Shown piece after piece: positions 1 through 10,832 of a stretch of 64,000 nucleotides of DNA (position 1 is the stretch's first letter; each line of letters opens with the position of its first letter). The notes below the pieces were generated by a model. It searched no databases. It had not been told where the DNA came from and worked only from the letters and a program-made list of their open reading frames with translations. A program made the translations under genes and the position numbers. This stretch comes from Taeniopygia guttata (Eukaryota > Chordata > Aves > Passeriformes > Estrildidae), in contig NC_133032.1 in assembly GCF_048771995.1 (NCBI RefSeq), positions 17,111,001-17,175,000 of the forward strand, given 5' to 3'.

Positions 1-2689
1 ATATGAACATTAGATTTACACCTACAGACAATGTGGCTTTGTAACTCCAGTACTGGGGGAAAATACCCTTTTCATACTGCTCATTGCTTAACAAGTAAAT
101 GGATTATATAATGCACGAGGCAGGGACCCGTGCTTGACCGTTCTTAGCTGACTCCACCCAAAAATGCCTTGTCTAACTGTGGTTACCTGAAACTGTAGTT
201 CGGGGTTCAGAAAGTTTGTTGGTTTCTGATGTCTGCTCTCCTAGAGCTGTGCGTAGGGTGTGCAGGAAGAAAATGAAGTGCTTTATCAATACCTAGATGT
301 GTCTGGTCACTTACACTGACTCACATGGTTACTGGCAAACTATAGTGTACAACACACAGATGGCTGATGAGGCAGTTAAGCAACAAGGGAAACCTGAGGA
401 AAATTAATCTGTAATCAGGAAATAGGCCCCTGGACTGTGTCTCTGGAGGGTGGTGTCAAACAAAAAGCATTTCTAAAACTTCTGAGGCCTAGATAGAAAA
501 ATCCAACACCTGAGAGAAATTCTGTGTCCTTAAAGCAATATAACACAGGAGAATGCCAGATAGTGTTACTCATAAACTTGAAGCTTGTTAACACAGAAAT
601 GATGAGGGATGCACTGGATGTTTACATCCACCTCAGTTACCTTGGAACACTTTTGTAAAAGATCTTCCTTCTTAAGAAAGCAATTTATCAGTTCATCTAT
701 AATTTCACAGTAGTACACCTCATTATCTGCGTTGGTTACGGGAACTTAATTGGTATTTTTCATATAGCATCTTTTGTAAGACAGTGTGCGTGTGTCCAAG
801 CTGGTTTTGAAACCATGTTTACCATACTGCTCTCATTCACTTCTACTTTGTTCTGTGGCTGAGACAATTCCACAGAACTGAAGGTGCAATTATAGTCTTC
901 AAAATACTGTATCTGCCAAAAGAAAATACATTAAGCTAGTACAGACAAATTGCAGAAAGTCAAAGACTTTAGCAATAATTATGTATGTTCAGGTGTGTTG
1001 AAATAGACTGCTCTAGAAATTAGGCCCAGTAAATATTGTACATGGTGAAATTCACCTCTCTAAAGCAAAAAAACAAAGAAAAGTTCAAATTAAATTCCAT
1101 GGAATTAAATAAAGTTCAAAATTACCCCATGTGATTTTGACACTAGAAGTTTTTTTCTAAAACTGCTTTCAGAGGAAACAAAACAAAGTTGAAGAGACCT
1201 CCTAAATATACAAATTCCATCCTTAATGATAGGACATCAACATTTTACTTGGCTCAGCAAGAAGGTTAAGTGTGCTAAACTCAGATGCAAGTACTTAAAA
1301 ATTAATTACATGGTTAACTAGTCCAACTGAGGAAAATATGTAAAAGTCAAACAAACAAAAAAACCCCCACTGTTTTAACTTACAGATTACAAATACTTTA
1401 TCTGGAAAATCATTATCAAGTTTTGTCCATTTGCCTCATATTATGATTAGAGCTGTATCTACTGTATGTAGACACTTAAAATATTTACTACTTTTATACT
1501 ATTTCTATTATAGCATTTTCACATGTTAGCACACTAACAGTATGTGGTAAAATTATTAAGATCAGGACATAAGAGTTACAGCTCTTCCTTGACCTAAGAA
1601 AACCTATTCACTTTTTTTGACATAGGAAGCTTATTACTTATATGTTCTCAGTACTCTGAGTGCTCAGTCACTGGAAGGCTTCTCAAATTTGGCCTGAATC
1701 TTCAAAAACCGGAAAAAGTCCAAAGCCCCTACCAAAAAAACCAAACAGAACCAGGAGAGCTATCAGTGCTACACACAAGTTAGCAGATGCTCCTTTGCTC
1801 AAGAAAACCATTTTAAAGCAAGCTGCAGTGCTTAAATAAGCTGCTTCTGGTGTGTGACCTGCTGCAGCTGTTCCTTATTCAGCAAGCAACTGATTAGTAA
1901 AGAAATCCCACCAAATACACCACCCCTCCCTTAAAAAACCCCAGCAAACCAACCCAAACAACTCACAAAACAAAAATCACAAATTTGTGATATTTTGGTA
2001 TCACAAATTAAAACCTTTGGAAATATTTTCCGAATGTGACCCACATGTTCATAAAGTCTCTCCATATACTAAGTTTCCAGTTTTGGTCACATCATATCCC
2101 ACAATTTTGCAAGCCACTATTTGTTACTTACACAAATACAGCTTAGATGTTGTCCATCAAATGCATAGATTGAAGTGCATTGCCTCTTGTGATAGAAATC
2201 CAGTAGTTTTTTATTTATTTCATATTCATTTCACCACTACCAACTACCCCGCTAAATCCTTCGTGCTACTGGATTAACAAACTCTCTTCTTCCTGAATTC
2301 TCCAGCAGAAAGCCACTGTACCTTTTCCTCATTATGTTCCGCAGTGTGCCGCTACATTTAAATTCATGGCCAACAACAATACAAAGAATTTCCTTTCTTA
2401 ACTATTTGAGTAAGTACTGATTTTAAGACTGCAGTGTTAACAGAGTAGCTTACTTACAGCTCTCTGTTACTTCCACTTGGCATTTTCAATTTCAAAAGGT
2501 GTTTTAATTCTTAGCTCCTTCTCCAGCTGCAGTTAAAGCTAAAGACTTGATTTATTTAGGACTAATAGCGTGCTGCTTTCTGTTGAACTGCAATGGAGCA
2601 GGCAGGTGTATTATTCTGTTGCATCATTTTAATGCCAATACTGGCATTTGACTTGCCCAAGAACTGTGTAACTGCATGAAGAGTTCAGG
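1..2689. other. AT-rich non-coding DNA
   Basis: No exon, RNA gene or known repeat was recognised. If the CpG island at 2.7-2.9 kb starts a minus-strand gene, this would be its first intron. One exact 14-bp palindrome (TCACAAATTTGTGA, 1977-1990) is followed closely by another copy of its half site. Short A-rich runs occur near 1060-1080 and 1925-1975. Confidence 0.5.
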
Positions 2690-2930
2690 CCGGAAGCATC
2701 TGGAGCGAAACAGCGCGTTTATCCCTAAAACGCTGAAATGTGCGCAGCCTCACGGACGCTTTGGGATGAAGGAGTTTAGGTTCGGTGGAAGGGAGCAGCG
2801 CACCCTCCCCGCCCCGCCGTGCCCGGGCCGGGCTGGCCGCTGGCGGCCCCGCGCGGCCCGGAGCGGAGCGGCGGCACGGACACAACTGCGGCTGCATCGC
2901 ACCTGCTCGGTTAAAAACCAACAAACGTAC
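2690..2930. promoter_or_regulatory. Small CpG island, probable promoter/first exon of the neighbouring gene
   Basis: There is an isolated G+C- and CpG-rich patch (densest 2800-2880) in AT-rich DNA, with a GC box on the minus strand (GGGGCGGGG within 2805-2819) and a possible minus-strand donor GTGAGG near 2750. In mammals GPR155 lies next to the WIPF1 3' side in the same orientation, so this is likely its 5' end. No GPR155 coding sequence was recognised in 1-2690. Gene identity is inferred from synteny only, and a plus-strand transcript is equally possible from sequence alone. Confidence 0.45.
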
Positions 2931-3450
2931 AAGGCTTCTCCATCTTCTGATGTATGCTTGGACTTGGACTAGACACGTTCCCGGTTAAAAAAATATATTT
3001 TCAATTCCTCCCCTTGCTCATAAATGGCCATATGTATAAGAGAGGGAGGAATGAAGGTTCTGGCAGAGAGGGTAATTCTCTTAAAGCACACAGCAGGGTA
3101 TTGTTTCTAAATCAGCAATAAACTAGAGCAAACACACCAGCCTCCCAGTTGACTGGCACTTGGATGAAAGCACAGCAGCAGTCCTGCTCAGGAGATGAAA
3201 GTATATATTTAGAGGAAAGGATCGTGTATCTGTATGTTTTCAAAAAAAGGCTCTCAGGTTTCATAAGGCAGCCAAGCTCCTGGTCAAATAGCAGAAGTGA
3301 AAGTTTCTGTTTTAAGTAAGACGGGAAAAAACTTCAACAGAAAGATTTCGGCAGTTTGCAGTGAGGGCTGGTTTTGAGACAGCACAGAAAGTACTGATGG
3401 GCTCTGCAGTCTCTCACAACAGCACAATGTTGTTATCTACAAGGTACAAT

Positions 3451-3495
3451 AGTTCCAGTATCAATAGTTCCAGTATCAATAGTTCCAGTATCAAA
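3451..3495. repeat. 15-bp tandem repeat, three copies
   Basis: The unit AGTTCCAGTATCAAT occurs three times head to tail, with the last copy diverging at its final base or two. It looks like a young local slippage product. A chance open frame over it (3361-3573 plus) reads as repeated NSSSI. Confidence 0.9.
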
Positions 3496-4060
3496 ATACC
3501 TATGCCAGAGGCTGGGGTTTCAGTCTGGACTTTCACCCACAGCCTTTACCTTGCTCTCTTCAAAGTGCTCTGATTGCTTCAGCTGCCTTTGGCTCTCGTG
3601 GCTCGGTAGTGCTCAGCCTTCAGATGCAGGGGCTCTGCTGCTCCACAGGGCACACGAGGGCTCACAGTAACTCTGAATTTACTACAATTTCTGCTAGAAA
3701 GGAGAAGGACAGGAGTGACTCATTTTCACATCCCTATATACATGAATGCTTCCTTCAAGTTGAGTTATACCCAACACCCACTGCTTAAACAGCCATCTTT
3801 GCATGAAGACAAAAACATTTTCAGAAGGGAACTGGTTACAGGCCTTATCTTGTACAGTGTTCACACCAGGTTGGAGTAAAAAGTTTTTTGCACATAGGCA
3901 CATGCAAAAGGTAGCCAGTGGTCCCCTTTGGGAAGGGCATTGAACAGTGATAAAGCCCTGTCCATGTTTTGCAGGGAGAAACGATGGACAGCAACCAACA
4001 GCCCTGTCTACCCACCTTTAACTTAGAGGCACTTAGGCAGAGATATCTCCTGTATGCTAG

Positions 4061-4130
4061 CAAAAACAACCAAACCAAACCAAACCAAACCAAAACAAAA
4101 AACCAACAAAAACAAAAACAAAAAAAACCC
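4061..4130. repeat. (CCAAA)n and A-rich simple repeat
   Basis: Four to five copies of the pentamer CCAAA grade into AACAAAAACAAAAAC and an A-run. It is a simple sequence repeat with no coding meaning. Confidence 0.9.
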
Positions 4131-7100
4131 CAGAGAAAATAACAAGAATAATTCCATTTTGAAAATGAGAAATATATTTATGTAGGCTGAATCTCAGCAT
4201 TCTTGAAGAAAAAGCTATTTTTATCTGCAGGAAAAAGAAGAGTGATAATAACAAAGAAAAATAATGGGGACTGATAAGAGCTTTACTGAAGTATCATATA
4301 GATGGCTTTCAGGATAGATTGCGATTTTACATTTTGAATGTAGCTTTTGCTGAAGTCCAGTATCTTAAGTCACAAATATGTTTTAGGATTAAAGAGATCA
4401 TGTGGTGGTGTTGTTCAGTAGACAGATAGATATTGGACACTAGGTAATGTTAGCAGCAACCACACAATTTATTTTCTATGTTTAATCAAAATATTTTTGT
4501 GCCAGTCATTTTTTCTGTACCTGGACTGCTGTTGAAATCTTTAGGTATGTTAAGAGCTTGATTGCCAATGATCTATTTCATTAGCTAACCTAAATAATAT
4601 ATTATGTGTTTTACAGAGATGTATGGGCCAATATTTAGTTCTGAAATCAGTAATTTGCTGGGACTAAGATACTATGTTCAGTGTAAAATGGAGTCAGACT
4701 GGGTGAGAGGGCAGAGGGGAGCAGCCTGTGCATAGGAGGCAGGAAGGTCATTGGAAACGGTTGAACCATGATCAAAGGAGTTGCACATTTATGTGTGTGC
4801 TGTGTGCAACACATGAGCCTTCCTGCAACTGCAGGGAGCAGCCAGAACTGTTTTACAGGGTAGCCTATGGATTTCTTTTAAATAAGCAGCATTTTTTGAG
4901 TTAAATGAAGAAAGGACTATGTTGTGGTTATGACAAAATCACAGAATGCTCAGCTCAGTTCTCTCTTTCTGAAGTCAAGCAAGTGATTTGATTTCTTGAA
5001 AAACAGAAAATAGCATGATTTCTTAGGTAAAACATGCAATAGACAGCCCTACTAGCTGATGATTAGATTCATACCTCTGTGTTCTCATTCAAGGCTATTG
5101 CCACTGAGATCTGCAAAGGTCTCAGCCTACTGAGCCAGCTCCATTACAGCTCACCAGCTTCCCCCCACTCTCCATCATGGTTTCTCTGTTTCTATAACCC
5201 AGGGACCAGGATTCCTGGGTCTGCAGGCTACACAAGGGTGGGTGGTCTTCTAAGAAAGTGGTCTTTGTCTTGGTCAGTCTGTGAAATGAAGGTGTCAACA
5301 AGCAGTCCTGAGAGATGTCAAAGGATCCGCAACCTGCATGAGAGTAAACCTGATGCTTAACTCTTTTCAAGATAGATGAGCTTTAGTACAGAGCTTTTTA
5401 GCTTTCTAAATGACCCTTCTGAGGAGAAGCTGCAACTGCAGCCCAAATGTGAACCTCCTGTGGACTTTTATCAAAGGGTCTGTCTTTGATGAACCTGGTC
5501 CAAATTATTTGAAAAGCTTAACACCTATGATAGAGAACAGGACTCCAAAGACAAAGGGAGGGTTTAATTTGTTTCTTATTCCCTGGCAGCTTTCTGCCTT
5601 GTGAGCAGAGACTCAACAAATAAAGACCTACACTTAAGTACAGTGATTTTCCCTGTCATCTTCCCCTGGCAAGTGCCTAGCTTGCCCTGCCGAGAGCCAA
5701 TGGCCACAGCTCACCCAACAGCCACTTACAAGTACAGCATCACAAACCACTGGTTTTCAGTCATTCTTTATCCCAAAGTAAACTCATTATTTCTCCTATC
5801 TGCAGAGGTCCTTCACTGTATGTAGGACCAAAGTCCTCTGAGAATTACTGCTGTGCTGCTGTCCAATGGCAGACAGGAGAGGAGGGGAACAGCTCACACC
5901 AGCTCTTGCCATGCTCAATGCTATGCTCCTGCTAAAGCCAGCATGTGCTTTTGTCAAAGAAGTAACTGTGTTTGTCCTCAATGTAACAGTCTGCATCACC
6001 AATTAAATAAAAGTAAAATTTATTTGGTATAGGACAGAAAAATAAGAACAAAATCACTTACAAAATAAATGTTAAGCAAAAAAATTCACAGAACTAGATT
6101 AATATTTTATAAAAAGCTCAAACTTTAAGCATTGGATAGAAATGTTACTTTTTGCTCAGCCTGTTTTATGTTTCCCTCCCTCTTGCATGGCTTTGGAAGT
6201 CCAAATTTAGATGTCTTCCTCTGCGCGCATTAGTTTACACTAAAAAATATTTACCACAGACAAACTGTATTTCAAAATGGCAACATACATAAAAGGTTAC
6301 TCCCTTAAGATATACAGTTTCCATTTTTGCTTTTTAAATCTGCATACCCACCTGCTGCATACTCACTGGAACCATACACACATGACCTGCTTCTGCCCAA
6401 GTTATTCCAATCCTCCCCTCTTTGCCAATGCTCCAGTTTAGATTTTAACTGAATGGTCCAAACACAACCATCTTACAGGCTAGAAGATCCCTCCAGTGTA
6501 CATGAAGAACCATTCCATGAATTTGCACTTAAAGTGCTCCTGAGTATCTTAGGTGAGAGATTCTCCTTATTTTCTGATGAATACTGTTTGAAAGATGAAA
6601 GCTCACACAATCTGTGTTCCATGGAGTCCATGTACCGCTGTAACAGGTTGTTGCACCCAGCTGTGAGACGAAGGTGTTCACACCACTGCCATGTGGAACC
6701 CCAAAATGCACATTTTATACCGTGTTTTTTACTCCAGTTCTGGTAACGACATTCAGCTAAATGGTTTTTATTTCCTTGAGCAATTTTCTCTTTTCCAGTG
6801 TCCTGTGGCCAAAAGGCCTTCTCTATGTCTCTCAACATTTGACATTCTGCTTAAAATAATCTGTTTGATCACTCAACTCCATTCTTTACCTCCAAGGCAA
6901 AAAGTACCTTTTCTACTTCCATACTTCTGTACAGAAGATGATGCATGATAGCAGTTTAGCTCCTTTATCCCCTGCTCCAAGACAGATCTACTTTTACAAG
7001 TGTCATGCAAACAGCTGATGCTGCAAGGAGAAACAACTGCCCAGTTTTTAACTGACAATATAAGGAACTTCTTCCACAGTGCTGTCTTGCAGAAAAGAAA

Positions 7101-7360
7101 AAAACAAACCTTATGATTCTTTTAGTGTTGGAAAATGCTGGCTTTTAAACAAGAACTTTGCCATATTATTTTATTTCATTTATAGAAATATACACTTCCT
7201 GAATCACAAGCTGACTTTCCTTTAACAACTCCGAAGATTCATCACTGGGACCTCTTTTCCCAATGGCTGGTGCAGAAAGTCATAACAAGCATAACATGTG
7301 CTTTTCTTCCAAAAATACAGAGGCGAAATTATTTTTACATGGTACAAAAGTTATTCTCAT

Positions 7361-7366
7361 TTTATT
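7361..7366 (-). terminator. Candidate polyadenylation signal AATAAA (distal)
   Basis: The minus strand reads CATAAATAAAATGAG, about 3.4 kb after the stop. It is followed within 20 nt by a T/G-containing stretch (AACTTTTGTACC). Another hexamer lies at 7170-7175. It is an alternative end for the 3'UTR. Confidence 0.3.
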
Positions 7367-9211
7367 TATGGAGTTGAATTAAACAAAAACGAACATCCAT
7401 GGCCGTTGTCACGCAGTGCAAGCCTCAGTGGTAACGTAAGAAGATAGGTTGAGGTGTGAAGGTTTATAAGACAATGCCATTGAAACAAACCCAGCAAATC
7501 TTATATGCAAGCAGTGAATCATATTTACTTCTGTAACCTATACAATTACACTGACTGAAGTCAGCTGAGCTGTGTGGACAGCAGCATCAGACACAGGTTT
7601 TGGGACAGGTCTGAATTTTGAGAGCAATACCAGCAATTGATTGTGAAGCCAACCAGTGCCCACATACACCTCACCTAGACACTGATCCAGTGGCATCTCC
7701 ATAGGCTGAGCTCCACCTGGAGTTAGCAGACTGAGCACACAGCAACAGCAGGGCTCGGCTCAAACACTGTAAAATGCTACTGTCGGCACTATTTAGTTAG
7801 GACCTGGAAGAGCAATGTCTATTAATTCTTCTACTGAGACACAGAAAAGTTGACTAAAAAAGTCATAAGGCACCATTGATTCAACCTGGTTTGTATTATT
7901 CTTTTTTAACACTTCATAGTGAAATAAATACTTTAATACTGATCCTATTGTAAATAGCCACTGCTACGTGAAGCAATATATTGAATGATAAAATGCTGCA
8001 TTGTTCTGGAATATATCTAGGGACTTTTACAGCAAAACATATAAATGGAAATGCTGTTGTTATGTGAACAAAAATGCCCCTTTCTGCAGTATTAAGCTAT
8101 TTTACATGTATGCCAAACATCTATTCTGAAGAGGTTTCTAGAGTAAAAAATAATTGCTAAAACCTAAGCAGCTCAGGATTCTTGGCTTGTTAACTGGGGG
8201 CCTTTTACACAACACATTTTAAAGTGAAACTGAAGCTGGTTTTCCAAGTCTTTGGTAGTGGTCCAGATTTCTGGTCAGAAAACCTTGCTGAAACAATCAC
8301 ATACAGGATATTTTGAATGATACAGAGTATTGGAAGAACATTGGGCAGCATTTTCATCGACTTACCAAAATAAAACAGTTATGTTGAAAGCAGGTAAGTT
8401 ATAGAAAAGATATAATTTCTGGAGGGCTGGGGTTTTTTTTTGTGACTGCATAGCTATTTGGATATTAACAAGGATTTGGCAAGTCAAGGTACTAAAAATA
8501 CTGTATTCTTGAATTCAAACTATTGTTTCTTAGAAAGGTATTAAGTGCTTCAGTTTTAAAATAGGAATACAATAATTTAACCTTTAAATTATTAGCCTAA
8601 AATCTTATTTGGACTTCTATTAACAAAATAATATCCCAAAGAGACAGGCACTTTAAGTGACATCCATAAAATACACATACAAATTCAGCATTGTGCCAGG
8701 TTTGATCCCAAGGTGCACCTGTCACATGGAGGTCCCACCAGGATCTGTTTAAGACACTCTTACAGCCACGAACCTGCAACTGGATGTAGATACATCTCTG
8801 CGCCTGCGCATTCAATTGCAGGTTCAAGACCATAAACAGTAACTAAAAATAGGTAATTAGATACAAAAATGTAAAAAACAAGCAAATAATCAAATGCTGT
8901 CACAGCTAACTAAATTTTGTAAACAAACACTGTAAAGACCAAATTAAATTTGATCTGGCCAAATCCAACTCTAGCCTCATTCCCTTCAATGTGATGTCCA
9001 GACTGCCAGGCCGAAAGCAGATCTGCCCCTCCCTGCTCACAGACAGAGCAAAAAGCCCTATTCACAGACATTCCAGCAGGGTCCAGACTCTCTTTGGCTG
9101 AATTCCCTAGATTTTCAAGGACTGACCTCATTCTAGCCGCAGCGTGTAGTTAGGATGATATCTCCCATGCTAGAGAAATATTTTCTTAACCTACATGACT
9201 AGTTTCTATGT

Positions 9212-9217
9212 TTTATT
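9212..9217 (-). terminator. Candidate polyadenylation signal AATAAA (most proximal)
   Basis: The minus strand reads CCCAAAATAAAACATAG, about 1.56 kb after the WIPF1 stop codon. It is the first exact AATAAA I found in the 3' region. No cleavage site or GU-rich element was established. Confidence 0.3.
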
Positions 9218-10776
9218 TTGGGTTTTTTTGAGCAACACCCTGTGAAGCACAGCTGCCGACACAGGCTCGGTAGGGATCCCAAGGAAAACACTGAAGAAAT
9301 GTACTGCTGATGAGACTGAGGGGACATTTTTCAGAGGTCCAATTAACAAAGAACTATCATTCACCAATATTTCAAATCCAGCATTATAATCGTCCTCCAA
9401 TTTCCAAAAGCGTTTTTTATATGCACTTAGGTCCACTTGTAAAATTCACTCATACAATGAGCTCTTTTCTCATACACAAAATTCAAAAGCCATTACATAT
9501 ATTAACCACTTGCCACAATGTTAGAATACTTTACTCTTCCTTCTATCAATGTAAGCCTTGCAGCTCTCTGTAGAGAATTCTTTCAGCAAAGTTTGAAAGG
9601 ACAAGCTTCATGGCCAACTCAGAAGACCAAATCTTTCCATTTCTCTTGAACCAGTGCAGACAGCAAATTTTGGATGCTCCTGCTTGAATGTACAAACCCC
9701 GGACCCCCCTCACAACATCAAAGGGCTTTCACTGAGGAACATTTTTTACCTCAGCTGCTCTACCATAATAGAAGTCAAACACAAGCTCTCTGAAACTTGT
9801 GACCTAAGTGCCAAGAAGCTTTTAAAATCAAACTCCATCATTTAGTTGTACCAAAGAAACAGCTGGAAAGCAGTCTGTGGAGCACTGGCATTAGTGATGC
9901 TTTACAGGAGTTGCCTGCAGCTACAATAATTGCTGCGTTTGCACTCAGACTACCTTCTGAGGACTCTTCACATGCAGCATCAGGCAGAGGGCGTTACAGT
10001 AATCCAAGGCACGGATGACATGATGTGGGTTGGTCCACAGAAGAGCAGGAGAGAATTAGGTCACAGAACACATAACACTATTAAAAAAATAGGAAAGAGG
10101 GTTAAAAATATATATGTATTTTTATGCTGATGAATTCTTCACTTGTGCTTTTTTTTGGAAGATTCTCTGCAGATAAAAACAAGGCCAGGGGCACTCTATC
10201 GTTGAGGCAGGATGTGTTGTGTATTGTTTACGATTTGCTTGACTAAGTTGAAGTGAAAAAGCTAAAGATGAATTCTTTGTCACCATGTAGTAGGTCTATG
10301 GCTTGCAGAAGCAGATAGGCTGAGTTAGGCATGCAAAGAAGGATCCAGGGGATGCTTGGCTACACTTTTTACCCAGCAACTGTTTTTTTAAACATCAAAT
10401 ACTTTATCATTAAAATAATACAGCTACTGTATCCAAAGCAAATGAAACAGCTTTGTTCAAGCTCTATCAAATTCAAAGCCAGACCTCCCACGGAGCTCTC
10501 CGGGGGACAGGGATGCACACGGTAAGCATTGTGCACGTATGTTCTGTAGGGTCCACAAAATGCCTGCAGTTTAAGCGAATAAAATTCAGACCTTTGAGCA
10601 ACTATAGTCCATAAGCCACATCTATTACTTCTGTAATAGAGACTGAAGTTTGTTCCAGCTGACAAGCCAAAAGTGGAATCAATCACGACAGACAACTTTC
10701 CAGTCATGGGGACAGGAGAGCTGACTCGAAGGAAACTTGAGAACAGATGTCACCCAAAGATGGGCCAGAACCCATT

Positions 10777-10832
10777 TCACCTTGGTATAGGCGGGAGCGG
10801 GGGGGCACCTCTTTCTTTTCGGACAGAACCAC
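10777..10832 (-). CDS. WIPF1: WIPF1 exon 8: C-terminal coding part and stop
   Basis: The acceptor is CTTCTTTCTCTTTTAG; GT then completes codon 483. The exon reads [17 protein letters not shown] followed by TGA at 10779-10777. The ending [13 protein letters not shown] is diagnostic of WIP. Ser485 sits where human Ser488, a reported PKC-theta site, lies, with basic residues on both sides (R482 before, R487 and K488 after). The exon is too short to stand out as an open frame and was found from the expected family C-terminus. The 3'UTR continues to lower coordinates. Confidence 0.96.

Larger units (their letters stand above)
2931..6018. other. Intergenic non-coding DNA with simple repeats
   Basis: I see no gene between the small CpG island and the most distal candidate WIPF1 poly(A) signal. 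The stretch holds a 15-bp triple repeat at 3451-3495 and a CCAAA/A-rich simple repeat at 4061-4130. The open frames here are all under 100 codons and have no recognisable content. Confidence 0.5.
6019..10776 (-). other. WIPF1: WIPF1 3'UTR and possible downstream DNA, end not fixed
   Basis: The region directly after the stop codon is AT-rich without recognisable coding sequence. AATAAA hexamers on the minus strand occur at 9212-9217, 7361-7366, 7170-7175 and 6019-6024. They would give 3'UTRs of roughly 1.6, 3.4, 3.6 and 4.8 kb. Mammalian WIPF1 has a long 3'UTR of a few kb, so any of these is plausible and several may be used. The true end cannot be decided by eye. Confidence 0.4.
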
